Positions 42,202 through 50,260 of a stretch of DNA of 64,000 nucleotides are shown one piece after another; within the stretch, counting starts at the first letter, position 1, and each line of letters begins with the position of its first letter. Location: positions 124,001 to 188,000 of the forward strand of contig OZ241856.1 of assembly GCA_965202845.1 (NCBI GenBank). Direction: 5' to 3'. The notes beneath the pieces were generated by a model, which was not told the origin of the DNA, did no database searches, and saw nothing but the letters and a program-made list of their open reading frames with translations. The position numbers and the translations under genes are program-made. The stretch comes from CBDATA01 sp965202845. GTDB taxonomy: Bacteria; Acidobacteriota; Vicinamibacteria; Marinacidobacterales; Marinacidobacteraceae.

Positions 42202-42230
42202 AGGGTAGCCGCTCTGTCCTGCGCGGTCAA
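42202..42230 (-). promoter_or_regulatory. Promoter of precursor 2
   Basis: TTGACC (42230-42225), 17-base spacer, TACCCT (42207-42202) on the - strand. It is one base off the consensus -35 in comparison with the promoters of precursors 1, 3 and 5, and its spacer has diverged, but position and surrounding GCTTTTGAC and GGCTAC are kept. Confidence 0.6.
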
Positions 42231-42253
42231 AAGCGCGTCCGGACCCGGCGAGC

Positions 42254-42679
42254 TTACTGGGACGCGGCGCTGCCGACAGTACCGAGACTGGAGATCGTAG
42301 AGAAGAAGCAGGAGCAGGCCCCCGTCGAAAGCGACCCGGCGCTGCTCGCCGTGCTCGTACCGCCGGCAATGCTGCTCAGCTGTTCGTCGGTGAGGTTGGC
42401 GTTCGGGTCCGGAGGCAGGATGAAGTGATGGAGTTCGTCGGTGTTGGCGATGACTCGCGCCTCAAGGTCCGCGAGCGGCGGCTCCATCCCGAAGGCGGCG
42501 AAAGCGTCCTCGCGGCCGTCGTCAATGGCGCGCCGGAACGCCTCGTCGTTCCGATACCGGTCGGCGACCGCGAGAAATTGCTCGTATCTCTCGGTAGCCA
42601 CGTCCACCGAGGTCGGGGACATCGCCGCCGAATCCAGGAAGCTCTGGGCGTCCACGGGTTTCTGGTTGGCGTTGCTCAT
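42254..42679 (-). CDS. NHLP-leader RiPP precursor 3
   Basis: A 141-residue precursor with the shared NHLP leader (VIANTDELHHFILPPDPN, LTDEQLSSIAGG, Gly106-107). The 34-residue core differs from the others: it has GACSCFFSTISS with two Cys two residues apart (122, 124) and lacks the CSTLPST element. Closely spaced Cys-Ser-Cys would suit azoline formation by YcaO better than a large thioether ring (inference). Own promoter at 42707-42735. Confidence 0.9.
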   Translation of the reverse strand: MSNANQKPVDAQSFLDSAAMSPTSVDVATERYEQFLAVADRYRNDEAFRRAIDDGREDAFAAFGMEPPLADLEARVIANTDELHHFILPPDPNANLTDEQLSSIAGGTSTASSAGSLSTGACSCFFSTISSLGTVGSAASQ

Positions 42680-42706
42680 GGGTGTTTTCTCCAAGGAATG
42701 GGTCAA

Positions 42707-42735
42707 AGCGTAGCCGCCCGGTTTGCGGTTGTCAA
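42707..42735 (-). promoter_or_regulatory. Promoter of precursor 3
   Basis: TTGACA (42735-42730), 17-base spacer ACCGCAAACCGGGCGGC and TACGCT (42712-42707) on the - strand, practically the same element as before precursors 1 and 5. Confidence 0.7.
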
Positions 42736-42798
42736 AAGCGCGTCCAAGCCCGGCGGACGGGGGCCGCCCCGTACCGCGCGGATCCTTTCCCGAAGGAT

Positions 42799-43233
42799 CT
42801 ACCCTTTGGTGCTGAAGGTGCCGATTGTGGAGGGGAGAGTGGAGCAGGCCGCAGTCGCAAGCGACGAAAAACTGCTCAGATTGTCTCCGGACCCGCCGGC
42901 GATGCTGCTCAGCTGCTCGTCGGTGAGGCTCGCGTTCGGATCGGGAAGCATGACGAAGTGCTGGAGCTCGTCGGTGTCGGCGACGACCCGCACGTCCATG
43001 TCCTGGAGTCCGGGCGCCTCCATCCCGAAGGCGGCGAAAGCGTCCTCGCTGCCGTCGTCGATGGCGCGCCGGAACGCCTCGTCGTTCCGATACCGGTCGG
43101 CGACCGCGAGAAACTGCTCGTAGTTCCGGGTGACCGAGTCCACCGACTCCGGCGTCGGGGACATGGATATCGAGTTCAGGAAGCTCACGACATCCGAAGT
43201 GCTTCTGGCGGGGTTCTGGTTGGAGTCGCTCAT
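42799..43233 (-). CDS. NHLP-leader RiPP precursor 4
   Basis: A 144-residue precursor with a slightly different N-terminus (MSDSNQNPAR), leader end LTDEQLSSIAGG (Gly113-114) and a 30-residue core with one Cys (130) in TAACSTLPSTIGTFSTKG. It is the only one without its own promoter element: it starts 30 bases after the stop of precursor 5 and is probably co-transcribed with it. Its ribosome-binding site lies in a palindrome (43243-43256). Confidence 0.9.
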   Translation of the reverse strand: MSDSNQNPARSTSDVVSFLNSISMSPTPESVDSVTRNYEQFLAVADRYRNDEAFRRAIDDGSEDAFAAFGMEAPGLQDMDVRVVADTDELQHFVMLPDPNASLTDEQLSSIAGGSGDNLSSFSSLATAACSTLPSTIGTFSTKG

Positions 43234-43242
43234 GGGAAATCT

Positions 43243-43256
43243 CCTCCCCGGGGAGG
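43243..43256 (-). promoter_or_regulatory. Palindrome covering the ribosome-binding site of precursor 4
   Basis: CCTCCCCGGGGAGG is a perfect 14-base palindrome in the precursor 5-4 spacer. On the - strand its second half contains the GGGGAGG Shine-Dalgarno sequence 8-9 bases before ATG 43233, so pairing in the RNA, or with another transcript, could hide the site and lower translation of precursor 4. Confidence 0.4.
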
Positions 43257-43263
43257 GGACGGG

Positions 43264-43686
43264 TTACCCGACGGTGCTCAGGGTGGACGCCGTGGAGGGC
43301 AGGGTGGAGCACATCAGGGTCGAAGCCGTCCCGATGCTGCTCAGGTTGGGTTCGGACCCGCCGGCGATGCTGCTCAGCTGTTCGTCGGTGAGGCTCGCGT
43401 TCGGATCGGGAGGCATGATGAAGTGCCGGATCTCGTCGGTGTTGGCGACGACCCGCGCGTCCATGTCCTGGAGTCCGGGCGTCTCCATCCCGAAGGCGGC
43501 GAAAGCGTCCTCGCGGCCGTCGTCGATGGCGCTCCGGAATTCCTCGTCGTTCCGGTACCGGTCGGCGACCGCGAGAAACTGCTCGTACCTCCCGGTGGCC
43601 ACGTCCACCGACTCCGGCGTCGGGGACATGGACATCGAGCTCAGGAGACCGAGGACGTTCGCGGGTTTCTGGTTGGCGCTGCTCAT
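43264..43686 (-). CDS. NHLP-leader RiPP precursor 5
   Basis: A 140-residue precursor almost identical to precursor 2 (same 30-residue core, Cys126, CSTLPSTAST motif; leader differs at residues 3, 11 and one position near 77). It is the first gene of the leftward precursor row and is divergent from the export operon, with 192 bases between. Own promoter at 43714-43742. Confidence 0.9.
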   Translation of the reverse strand: MSSANQKPANVLGLLSSMSMSPTPESVDVATGRYEQFLAVADRYRNDEEFRSAIDDGREDAFAAFGMETPGLQDMDARVVANTDEIRHFIMPPDPNASLTDEQLSSIAGGSEPNLSSIGTASTLMCSTLPSTASTLSTVG

Positions 43687-43713
43687 GGGTGTTTCCTCCA
43701 GGGAACGAGTCGG

Positions 43714-43742
43714 AGCGTAGCCGCCCGGTTTGCGATTGTCAA
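43714..43742 (-). promoter_or_regulatory. Promoter of precursors 5 and 4
   Basis: TTGACA (43742-43737), 17-base spacer ATCGCAAACCGGGCGGC and TACGCT (43719-43714) on the - strand, matching the elements before precursors 1 and 3. Confidence 0.7.
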
Positions 43743-43830
43743 AAGCGCACCCGGGACGGGCTCCTCCAGGCGATCCACCCGCCCCTTCAACGCCGTGAAA
43801 CGAACCTGGTCCGCGGTCGGCGACGCGACG

Positions 43831-43859
43831 TTCGGATTGGGCTGCCGATCTGCGATAAT
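43831..43859 (+). promoter_or_regulatory. Candidate promoter of the NHLM export operon
   Basis: TTCGGA (43831-43836), 17-base spacer and GATAAT (43854-43859) precede the GTG start at 43879 with a GGGCGGGAGA ribosome-binding site between. It is unlike the precursor promoters, so export and precursor genes may be controlled separately. Confidence 0.5.
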
Positions 43860-43878
43860 CGGGCGGGAGATTTCCGAC

Positions 43879-45129
43879 GTGGAGCAACTCTTCAGAAAAT
43901 CGGCGCTGGCGCGGCTGTCCGAACCGGAAAAACTCGACCGGGCGCTCTCGGTCGTCTCGGCGCGGGGATGGCTTGCGCTTTCCACCCTCATCGTGTTCGT
44001 GATGGCGGCCGTGATCTGGTCGGTGTTCGGATCGATTTCCAGCTACGTGCGCGCCAGCGGCATCCTGCTGGACACCGGCGGCACGGTCCTCGATGCGGTG
44101 GCCGCCGACACCGGCACGCTGACGGAAATCCTCGCCGACGTCGGCCAATCGGTCGCCGAGGGCGAAGTCGTCGCCCGGACCGTCAATCGCGAGCTGGAGG
44201 AACGCCGCCGCAGCGCGCGCGCCGTGGTCGGCGAAAGCGAGCGAACGCTCGCCAATCTCCAGGGGGCGTTCGCGGCGGAGGATCAGCTGGTGTCCGGGAA
44301 CGTCGCCAATCAGCAGGCGCGCCTCGAGGAACTGGAGCGCATGGGAAGCCAGATGGTCGAGGCGTCCCGCGAACGCCTCGAGAGCCATCGCCAGCTCCAC
44401 GAGGACGGCATCGTGACGCTGGCCACCGTGGAGCAGAGCCAGCAGGCGTTCGACCGGGCGCTCCAGGAGATGTTCGAGACCGTGCGGCGGCGCGAGTCGC
44501 TGGAAGCGCAGGAGCTGGCGCGCCTCTCGGACCAGAATCTCCGGCTGGCGGACGCCGAGGCGCGCCTCCAGGAAGCGCGTTCGCGGCTTCGGGAGATCGA
44601 GACCAGACTGGACAGCCAGCGCATCGTGTCCCCGGTCGCCGGCGACGTCATCGAGATCAAGGCGACGCTGGGCTCCCTGCTGACTGCGGGCCAGTCGGTG
44701 CTCAGCATCAAGACCGGTTCCGGCGACGAAGTCGAGGTGCTCGCGTACATTCCGCCTTCCGACGGCGCCCAGATCGAGCCGGGGATGGAAGTTCTGGTGT
44801 CTCCCGCGACGACCAGGGCGGAGACGCACGGCTTCGTCGTGGGAGTGGTCGAGAATGTGTCCCAATTCCCGGTGAGCGTCAGCGGGATCGTCTCGGTGCT
44901 GCAAAACCGGGAGCTCGCCCAGACGTTCTCGCAGAACGGCCCGCCCTACGCAAGCCGGGTGCGCCTGCTGAAGGATCCTTCGACGGCGAGCGGGCTGGTC
45001 TGGACGACGGCGAAAGCTGCGCATGAGACCCTGGTCTCCGGCACGCTCGCAAGCGTCGAGATCCGGACCGAAAGCCAGCGCCCGATCTCCATGGTGATTC
45101 CCCTGTTGAGGGATCTGGTCGGACAATGA
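43879..45129 (+). CDS. HlyD-type membrane-fusion protein of NHLM export system
   Basis: A 416-residue periplasmic adaptor: cytoplasmic N-terminus of 30 residues, one transmembrane helix (31-51), a lipoyl-like half (LDAVAADTGTLTEILADVGQ), a long coiled coil (about 110-250, many ELEERRRSAR-type heptads), then the second lipoyl half (IVSPVAGDVIEIKATLGSLL) and a beta-barrel segment. This is the layout of HlyD-family secretion proteins found in NHLM microcin export. GTG 43879 has a GGGCGGGAGA site 8 bases upstream; the frame upstream of it runs antisense to the precursors. The stop overlaps the next gene (ATGA). Confidence 0.9.
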   Translation: MEQLFRKSALARLSEPEKLDRALSVVSARGWLALSTLIVFVMAAVIWSVFGSISSYVRASGILLDTGGTVLDAVAADTGTLTEILADVGQSVAEGEVVARTVNRELEERRRSARAVVGESERTLANLQGAFAAEDQLVSGNVANQQARLEELERMGSQMVEASRERLESHRQLHEDGIVTLATVEQSQQAFDRALQEMFETVRRRESLEAQELARLSDQNLRLADAEARLQEARSRLREIETRLDSQRIVSPVAGDVIEIKATLGSLLTAGQSVLSIKTGSGDEVEVLAYIPPSDGAQIEPGMEVLVSPATTRAETHGFVVGVVENVSQFPVSVSGIVSVLQNRELAQTFSQNGPPYASRVRLLKDPSTASGLVWTTAKAAHETLVSGTLASVEIRTESQRPISMVIPLLRDLVGQ

Positions 45130-47318
45130 GCGGGGCCGTCCCGCTCCGCCCGAACCTTTCCCGGAAGCGGGGCGGCAGGCGGCGCGTCCCCACCATCCTG
45201 CAGATGGAGGCGACGGAGTGCGGAGCGGCCTGTCTGGCCATGATCCTCGCCCACTACGGGCGATGGATTCCGCTGGAGGAATTGCGGGTGCGCTGCGGCG
45301 TCTCGCGCGATGGCAGCAAGGCGGTCAACATGCTGCGGGCGGCCCGGGAGCTGGGCCTCGACGCGCGCGGGTTCCGCCGGGACCCGGGACGGTTGTACGA
45401 CCTCCCGTTCCCGATGATCCTCTTCTGGAATTTCAACCACTTCGTGGTGCTCGAGGGGATCCGTCGCGGCGTCGCGTACATCAACGACCCGGGCGAAGGC
45501 CCTCGCCGGGTCTCCATGCAGGAATTCGACGTGGCGTTCACCGGGGTCTGCCTCGCCTTCGAGCCCGGACCGGAGTTCCGCCGCGCCGGCGAGCCCCCGC
45601 AGCTCTTCCGGGGCCTCTTGTCCCGGCTCGGGCAGGCGCGCTCCCCGCTCGTGTTCGTCATTCTGGCGACGCTGGCGCTCCTGGTTCCGGGGCTGGCGCT
45701 TCCCACGATCTCCAAGGCGTTCGTGGACGAAGTGCTGATTCCGCGAAGCGAGACGCTGATCGCGCCAATCCTGATCGGCCTGGGAGTGGTGATCGTCCTG
45801 CAGGGTCTGCTCAACTGGCTGCAGCACAGTTGCCTGGCGCGCATGGAGACCCGGCTTTCCCTGGTGACCACGTCGCGCTTTTTCTGGCACGTCATGTCGC
45901 TGCCGATGGCGTTCTTCGACCAGCGCTTCGCCGGGGACATCGCCAACCGGGTCTCCTCGAACGACAACGTGGCGCGGATCCTGTCGGGGGAGCTCGCCAT
46001 CAACATGGTGAACCTGCTCACGGTCGTCGTCTACGGAGCGGTGATGTTCACCTACGACGTGATGCTGACCATGGTCGCGGTGGTCATGTCGGCGATCAAC
46101 TGGTTCGCCCTGCGGACGGTGTCCCGCGCCCGGGAGGACAAGAGCCGTCGCCTTCTCAAGGAACAGGGCAAGGCGGCCGGCGCCTCGGTGGCCGGCATCA
46201 ACATGATCGAGACCCTGAAAGCCAACGGCGCCGAGGGCGATTTCTTCGCGCGGATGGCGGGCATGCATGGCAACGTGGTGGACGCCCAGCAGGATCTGGG
46301 GCGCTTGAACAACGTCCTGCAAGTGATTCCGCCGCTTTTGACCGCGTTGTCCACGGTGGCGATTCTGGGCGTCGGCGGTCTGCGCCTCCTCGAAGGCGCG
46401 GTGACGGTCGGCGGACTGGTCGCCTTCCAGAGCCTCTCGAGGAGCTTCGCCAGGCCGTTGGAGGGGCTGATGCAATTCGGCGCCAGCTTGCAGACGGTCA
46501 AGGCCGACATCGCGCGTCTCGACGACGTTCTGCACTATCCGCCGGACACGCGCATCGCGCGCAGCATGAGCGAATCCGACGCGCCGTCGGAACAGCGGCA
46601 TTACGGTTTCGTCGAGCTCGAACATGTCACGTTCGGCTACAACCGGAAGGAGCCGCCGCTCTTCGAAAATCTCAGCCTGACGATCCAGCCCGGCCAGCGG
46701 GTCGCGCTGGTCGGCGGATCGGGAAGCGGCAAGTCCACAGTCGGCAGGCTGGTTTGCGGACTGCTCGAGCCGTGGGAGGGGACCATCAAACTTGACGGGA
46801 CGCCGCTGCCGGATGTATCCCCGGTCCGCCTTTCCGAATCGGTCGCCTACGTGGATCAGGACATCGTCCTGTTCGAGGGGAGCGTGCAGGACAACGTCGC
46901 CCTCTGGAAGTCGAGCATCCCCCACTTCCGGGTCGCCCAGGCGTTGCGCGACGCCGCCATCCACGACGACATCATGGCCCGACCCGGCAAATATGACGCG
47001 CCGATCGAGGAGGGGGGACGGAATCTGAGCGGGGGACAGCGCCAGCGTCTCGAAATCGCGCGGGCGCTCGCCGGCGACCCGTGCATCCTGGTGTTCGACG
47101 AGGCCACCGCGGCCCTGGACCCGCTCACCGAGATGGAGATCGACGCCAACCTCCGCCGGCGCGGATGCACCTGCCTGATCATCGCCCATCGCCTCAGCAC
47201 GATCCGGGATGCGGACCGGATTCTGGTGCTGGATCGCGGACAGGTCATTCAGGAAGGCCGGCACGACGATCTGATCGAAACCGAGGGGATCTACCGCACG
47301 CTGATCACCTCGACCTGA
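45126..47318 (+). CDS. NHLM ABC exporter with C39 leader peptidase
   Basis: A 730-residue transporter. Residues 1-150 are a C39 bacteriocin-processing peptidase with Cys32 in ATECGAACLAMIL, His105 in WNFNHFVVLEG and Asp121 in INDPGEG, the full catalytic set. Six transmembrane helices follow, then an ABC ATPase with GGSGSGKST, LSGGQRQRLEIARAL, ILVFDEATAALD and an H-loop AHRLSTIRD. In the family it cuts leaders after double glycine and exports the core, fitting the AGG sites of the seven precursors here. It overlaps the HlyD gene and is 4 bases from the second ABC gene. Confidence 0.95.
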   Translation: MSGAVPLRPNLSRKRGGRRRVPTILQMEATECGAACLAMILAHYGRWIPLEELRVRCGVSRDGSKAVNMLRAARELGLDARGFRRDPGRLYDLPFPMILFWNFNHFVVLEGIRRGVAYINDPGEGPRRVSMQEFDVAFTGVCLAFEPGPEFRRAGEPPQLFRGLLSRLGQARSPLVFVILATLALLVPGLALPTISKAFVDEVLIPRSETLIAPILIGLGVVIVLQGLLNWLQHSCLARMETRLSLVTTSRFFWHVMSLPMAFFDQRFAGDIANRVSSNDNVARILSGELAINMVNLLTVVVYGAVMFTYDVMLTMVAVVMSAINWFALRTVSRAREDKSRRLLKEQGKAAGASVAGINMIETLKANGAEGDFFARMAGMHGNVVDAQQDLGRLNNVLQVIPPLLTALSTVAILGVGGLRLLEGAVTVGGLVAFQSLSRSFARPLEGLMQFGASLQTVKADIARLDDVLHYPPDTRIARSMSESDAPSEQRHYGFVELEHVTFGYNRKEPPLFENLSLTIQPGQRVALVGGSGSGKSTVGRLVCGLLEPWEGTIKLDGTPLPDVSPVRLSESVAYVDQDIVLFEGSVQDNVALWKSSIPHFRVAQALRDAAIHDDIMARPGKYDAPIEEGGRNLSGGQRQRLEIARALAGDPCILVFDEATAALDPLTEMEIDANLRRRGCTCLIIAHRLSTIRDADRILVLDRGQVIQEGRHDDLIETEGIYRTLITST

Positions 47319-47322
47319 TCCC

Positions 47323-50253
47323 ATGTCCATCCCTCCGAGCATCGCGCGCGTCTGCGGCCCGCCCCGGGAAACCGGCGCCTTCGAGCCCATTCCGCTGAAC
47401 GATCCGGAACGGATTGTCGTCGTCGCGCGCGGCTACCTGGATCTCTTCGTGGTCGAGCTGGAAAGCGATCTTCCGCTCCGGCGCAACCCGTTCGTCGTCC
47501 GGGTGCCGGAAGGCCATGCGGCTTTCGGCGGGCCGGAGCTGGCGGGGCGCGCGGCCGGACAGCGCAACCTGATCCTGCTGGCGGTGCCCTCCCGCAACGC
47601 CATCATCATGGAGTCGGATCGCTCCCGGTTCGCCCGGGAAGCGATGGATATCCACGCCGTCGTCCTTTTCGACGAGTGGGTTCGGAGCGTCTCGGAGCTT
47701 CTGGCCCGGTATGGCTATCTGCCGCCGCGCGACGTCCGGTTGCTCGAGGCGGATCCGGACGTGCCCTTTCCCGCGGGCGCGACGGTGGGCGCGCACCACG
47801 GAGACGTGGTCTGGGCCTCGGCGGATCAGCCGATGCGCTGCATCGCGCAGGAGGAATTCCAGGTGGAGGCCGGGACGCTTCTGCCGCTTTCGGAACGCAC
47901 CTGGCTCGCGCTCGACGCCGACACCCGGATCACCGCGAGGCACACCCCGGCGCTTCTCGGCTCGGACCAGATTTGGCCGGCGCTGCGTCGTTTCCACACC
48001 CTGATGCTCCGGGTGGCGCGCCTGGTCTTCGAAACGAGCATCGAGGCGGGCGCGGATGCGCAGGAGGCGCGGCGCCGGGAGCGGGACGCGGTGCGGGCGT
48101 CGATCTATCGGGACATCGGCTCGGTGCTGCTGGATCCGGAGACCAGTCCGGTCGGCGCGGCGGCGACCGATGGCGCCGCGCTTTACACCGCGGCGAAACG
48201 GGTCGCCGAGCACGCCGGCGGCGTCTTGTCGGAATCCCGCGCCGAGAGCGAACCTGAAGGCGCCGATTTCGCGCACTCGCTCGCTTCGCTCGCCCGGCTT
48301 TCCGGTTTGCGGACGCGCGAGATCACTCTTGCCGCAGGCTGGTTCAAGCGGGATGGCCCTTCGTTCGTCGGTCGGGCGCGCGAGGACGGGCGTCCGCTGG
48401 CGGCGCTCGCCACCGGACGCGGCGGCTACCGGGTCTTCGACCCGGCGGACGGGCGGACCGTGGCGGTGGACCGCGAGACGGCCGCCGGGATCGCCCGCGT
48501 CGGCTTCATGCTGTACGTCCCGCTGCCGGGTCGCATCCAGAGCGGATTGACCGCGCTTTTGCATGTGGTGCGCCGGTTCGGAAGGGATTTTCGCCTGCTG
48601 CTCGTCATGGCGGTGTCAAGCAGCCTCATCGCCCTGCTGACGCCGATCCTGACCGGCAAATTGTTGTCCGAAATCATTCCGCGCGGGGATGGAGCCATGT
48701 GGATCGCGGCGCTCGGGGCGCTCGGCATCGGGGCGCTGGGAGCGGCGATGTTCGACATGGTGGGGGCGCTGGCGGCGCTGCGGATGGAGGGCAGGACCGA
48801 CGAACAGCTCCAGGCTGCGGTGTGGAACCGGCTCGTCTCCCTGCCGATCTCGTTCTTTCGCCGTTTCACCGCTGGCGATCTGGCGGACCGGACGAGCGGA
48901 ATCGGCATGATCCGGCAGCTGCTGACCGGCGCCACCGTGCACGGTCTGCTCAGCGGCCTCTTCTCGGTGTTCAGCCTCGCGCTGCTGTTCTGGTACAGCT
49001 GGCGGCTCGCCCTGTGCGCGCTCGGCATCTCGATCGCGCTGGCCGTCGGCTCCTGGCTGCTGGTGCGGGTCCAGGTGCGCTACTACCGCGAGGGCTTTCG
49101 CGCCCAGGGACGCATCGACGGGTTCGTCTTCCAGATGATCATCGGAATCCGGAAAATCCGCATGGCGAACGTCGAGCACTACGCATTGGCGCGGTGGGCG
49201 CGAAGGTTCGCCGAGCAGCGCCGCGCGGTGCTCTCCGCCCGATACTGGGCCGCCGGTCAGCACACCCTGAACTCGGCGTTCATGCCACTGTCCCTGCTTC
49301 TTCTCTTCGCCTTCATCTGGTACGCGCTTATCGAAGGCGAGGCGCAGCCGTCCTTCGATCTCGGGGACTTCCTTTCCTTCAACGCGGCGTTCGGCCAGTT
49401 CGCCGGTTCGGTCGTGTCCCTGACCGGTTCGCTGACCACGATCAGCAGCGCGGTTCCGCTCTTCGAGCGCGTCCGCCCGATCCTCGAATGTCCGCCCGAA
49501 AGCAGCGCCGGCATCTTTGTTCCGCCCGATCTGACCGGCGACATCGAGTTCACCAAGGTCGCGTTCCGCTACCTGCCGGATGCGGCCAACGCGCTCACCG
49601 ATGTCTCCTTCCGCATCCGGCAAGGCGAATACGTGGCGTTCGTCGGACCTTCCGGTTCGGGGAAATCGACGATCTATCGCCTGCTGCTCGGGTTCGAACG
49701 GCCCTCCTCGGGCGCCGTCCTGATCGACGGTCACGACCTCCTGCATCTCGACCTGCCGACCGTCCGCAATTTGATGGGCGTCGTGCTTCAGGACGGCAAG
49801 CTCACCGCCGCCAGCATCTTCGAGAACATCGCCGGCTCGTCGTCGATCGGCATGAAGGAGGCATGGGACGCCGCCGGCGCCGCCGGGCTCGAAGACGATA
49901 TTCGGGCCATGCCGATGGGCATGCACACGGTGCTTCCCGAGGGCGGCGCCGGGCTTTCCGGTGGGCAGAAGCAGCGGGTGCTGATCGCTCGCGCCCTGGC
50001 CCGCCGGCCCCGGATCCTGTTGTTCGACGAGGCGACCAGCGCGCTCGACAACCGGACTCAACGGACGGTTCAGGAATCGCTTCGGAAGTTCAGCATGACC
50101 CGCATCGTGATCGCCCATCGCCTGAGCACGATCCGCGACGCCGATCGCATCCTGGTGATGCAGGAGGGCCGGATCGCCGAAACCGGAACCCATGACGAGT
50201 TGATGGCGCGGGGCGGCGTCTTCACCAGCATCGCCAAGCGCCAGCTGGTGTGA
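47323..50253 (+). CDS. NHLM-type second ABC transporter with long N-terminal domain
   Basis: A 976-residue protein. The first 420 or so residues are soluble; residues 20-190 resemble a cyclic-nucleotide-binding-like beta fold (VVELESDLPLRRNPFVVRVP, EEFQVEAGTLLPLSERTW), the rest is helical. A transmembrane domain begins near residue 420 (LLLVMAVSSSLIALLTPILTG) and the ABC ATPase at about 730 has GPSGSGKST, LSGGQKQRVLIARAL, ILLFDEATSALD. There is no C39 peptidase. Known NHLM clusters pair such an ABC2 with the peptidase-ABC. Its end is 7 bases from the convergent YcaO gene. Confidence 0.93.
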   Translation: MSIPPSIARVCGPPRETGAFEPIPLNDPERIVVVARGYLDLFVVELESDLPLRRNPFVVRVPEGHAAFGGPELAGRAAGQRNLILLAVPSRNAIIMESDRSRFAREAMDIHAVVLFDEWVRSVSELLARYGYLPPRDVRLLEADPDVPFPAGATVGAHHGDVVWASADQPMRCIAQEEFQVEAGTLLPLSERTWLALDADTRITARHTPALLGSDQIWPALRRFHTLMLRVARLVFETSIEAGADAQEARRRERDAVRASIYRDIGSVLLDPETSPVGAAATDGAALYTAAKRVAEHAGGVLSESRAESEPEGADFAHSLASLARLSGLRTREITLAAGWFKRDGPSFVGRAREDGRPLAALATGRGGYRVFDPADGRTVAVDRETAAGIARVGFMLYVPLPGRIQSGLTALLHVVRRFGRDFRLLLVMAVSSSLIALLTPILTGKLLSEIIPRGDGAMWIAALGALGIGALGAAMFDMVGALAALRMEGRTDEQLQAAVWNRLVSLPISFFRRFTAGDLADRTSGIGMIRQLLTGATVHGLLSGLFSVFSLALLFWYSWRLALCALGISIALAVGSWLLVRVQVRYYREGFRAQGRIDGFVFQMIIGIRKIRMANVEHYALARWARRFAEQRRAVLSARYWAAGQHTLNSAFMPLSLLLLFAFIWYALIEGEAQPSFDLGDFLSFNAAFGQFAGSVVSLTGSLTTISSAVPLFERVRPILECPPESSAGIFVPPDLTGDIEFTKVAFRYLPDAANALTDVSFRIRQGEYVAFVGPSGSGKSTIYRLLLGFERPSSGAVLIDGHDLLHLDLPTVRNLMGVVLQDGKLTAASIFENIAGSSSIGMKEAWDAAGAAGLEDDIRAMPMGMHTVLPEGGAGLSGGQKQRVLIARALARRPRILLFDEATSALDNRTQRTVQESLRKFSMTRIVIAHRLSTIRDADRILVMQEGRIAETGTHDELMARGGVFTSIAKRQLV

Positions 50254-50260
50254 GGGGGCG

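Noticed and set aside
42682..43878. Long upstream extension of the HlyD frame
   Set aside because: It runs antisense through the NHLP precursors, which have conserved starts, promoters and leader motifs. GTG 43879 has its own ribosome-binding site.
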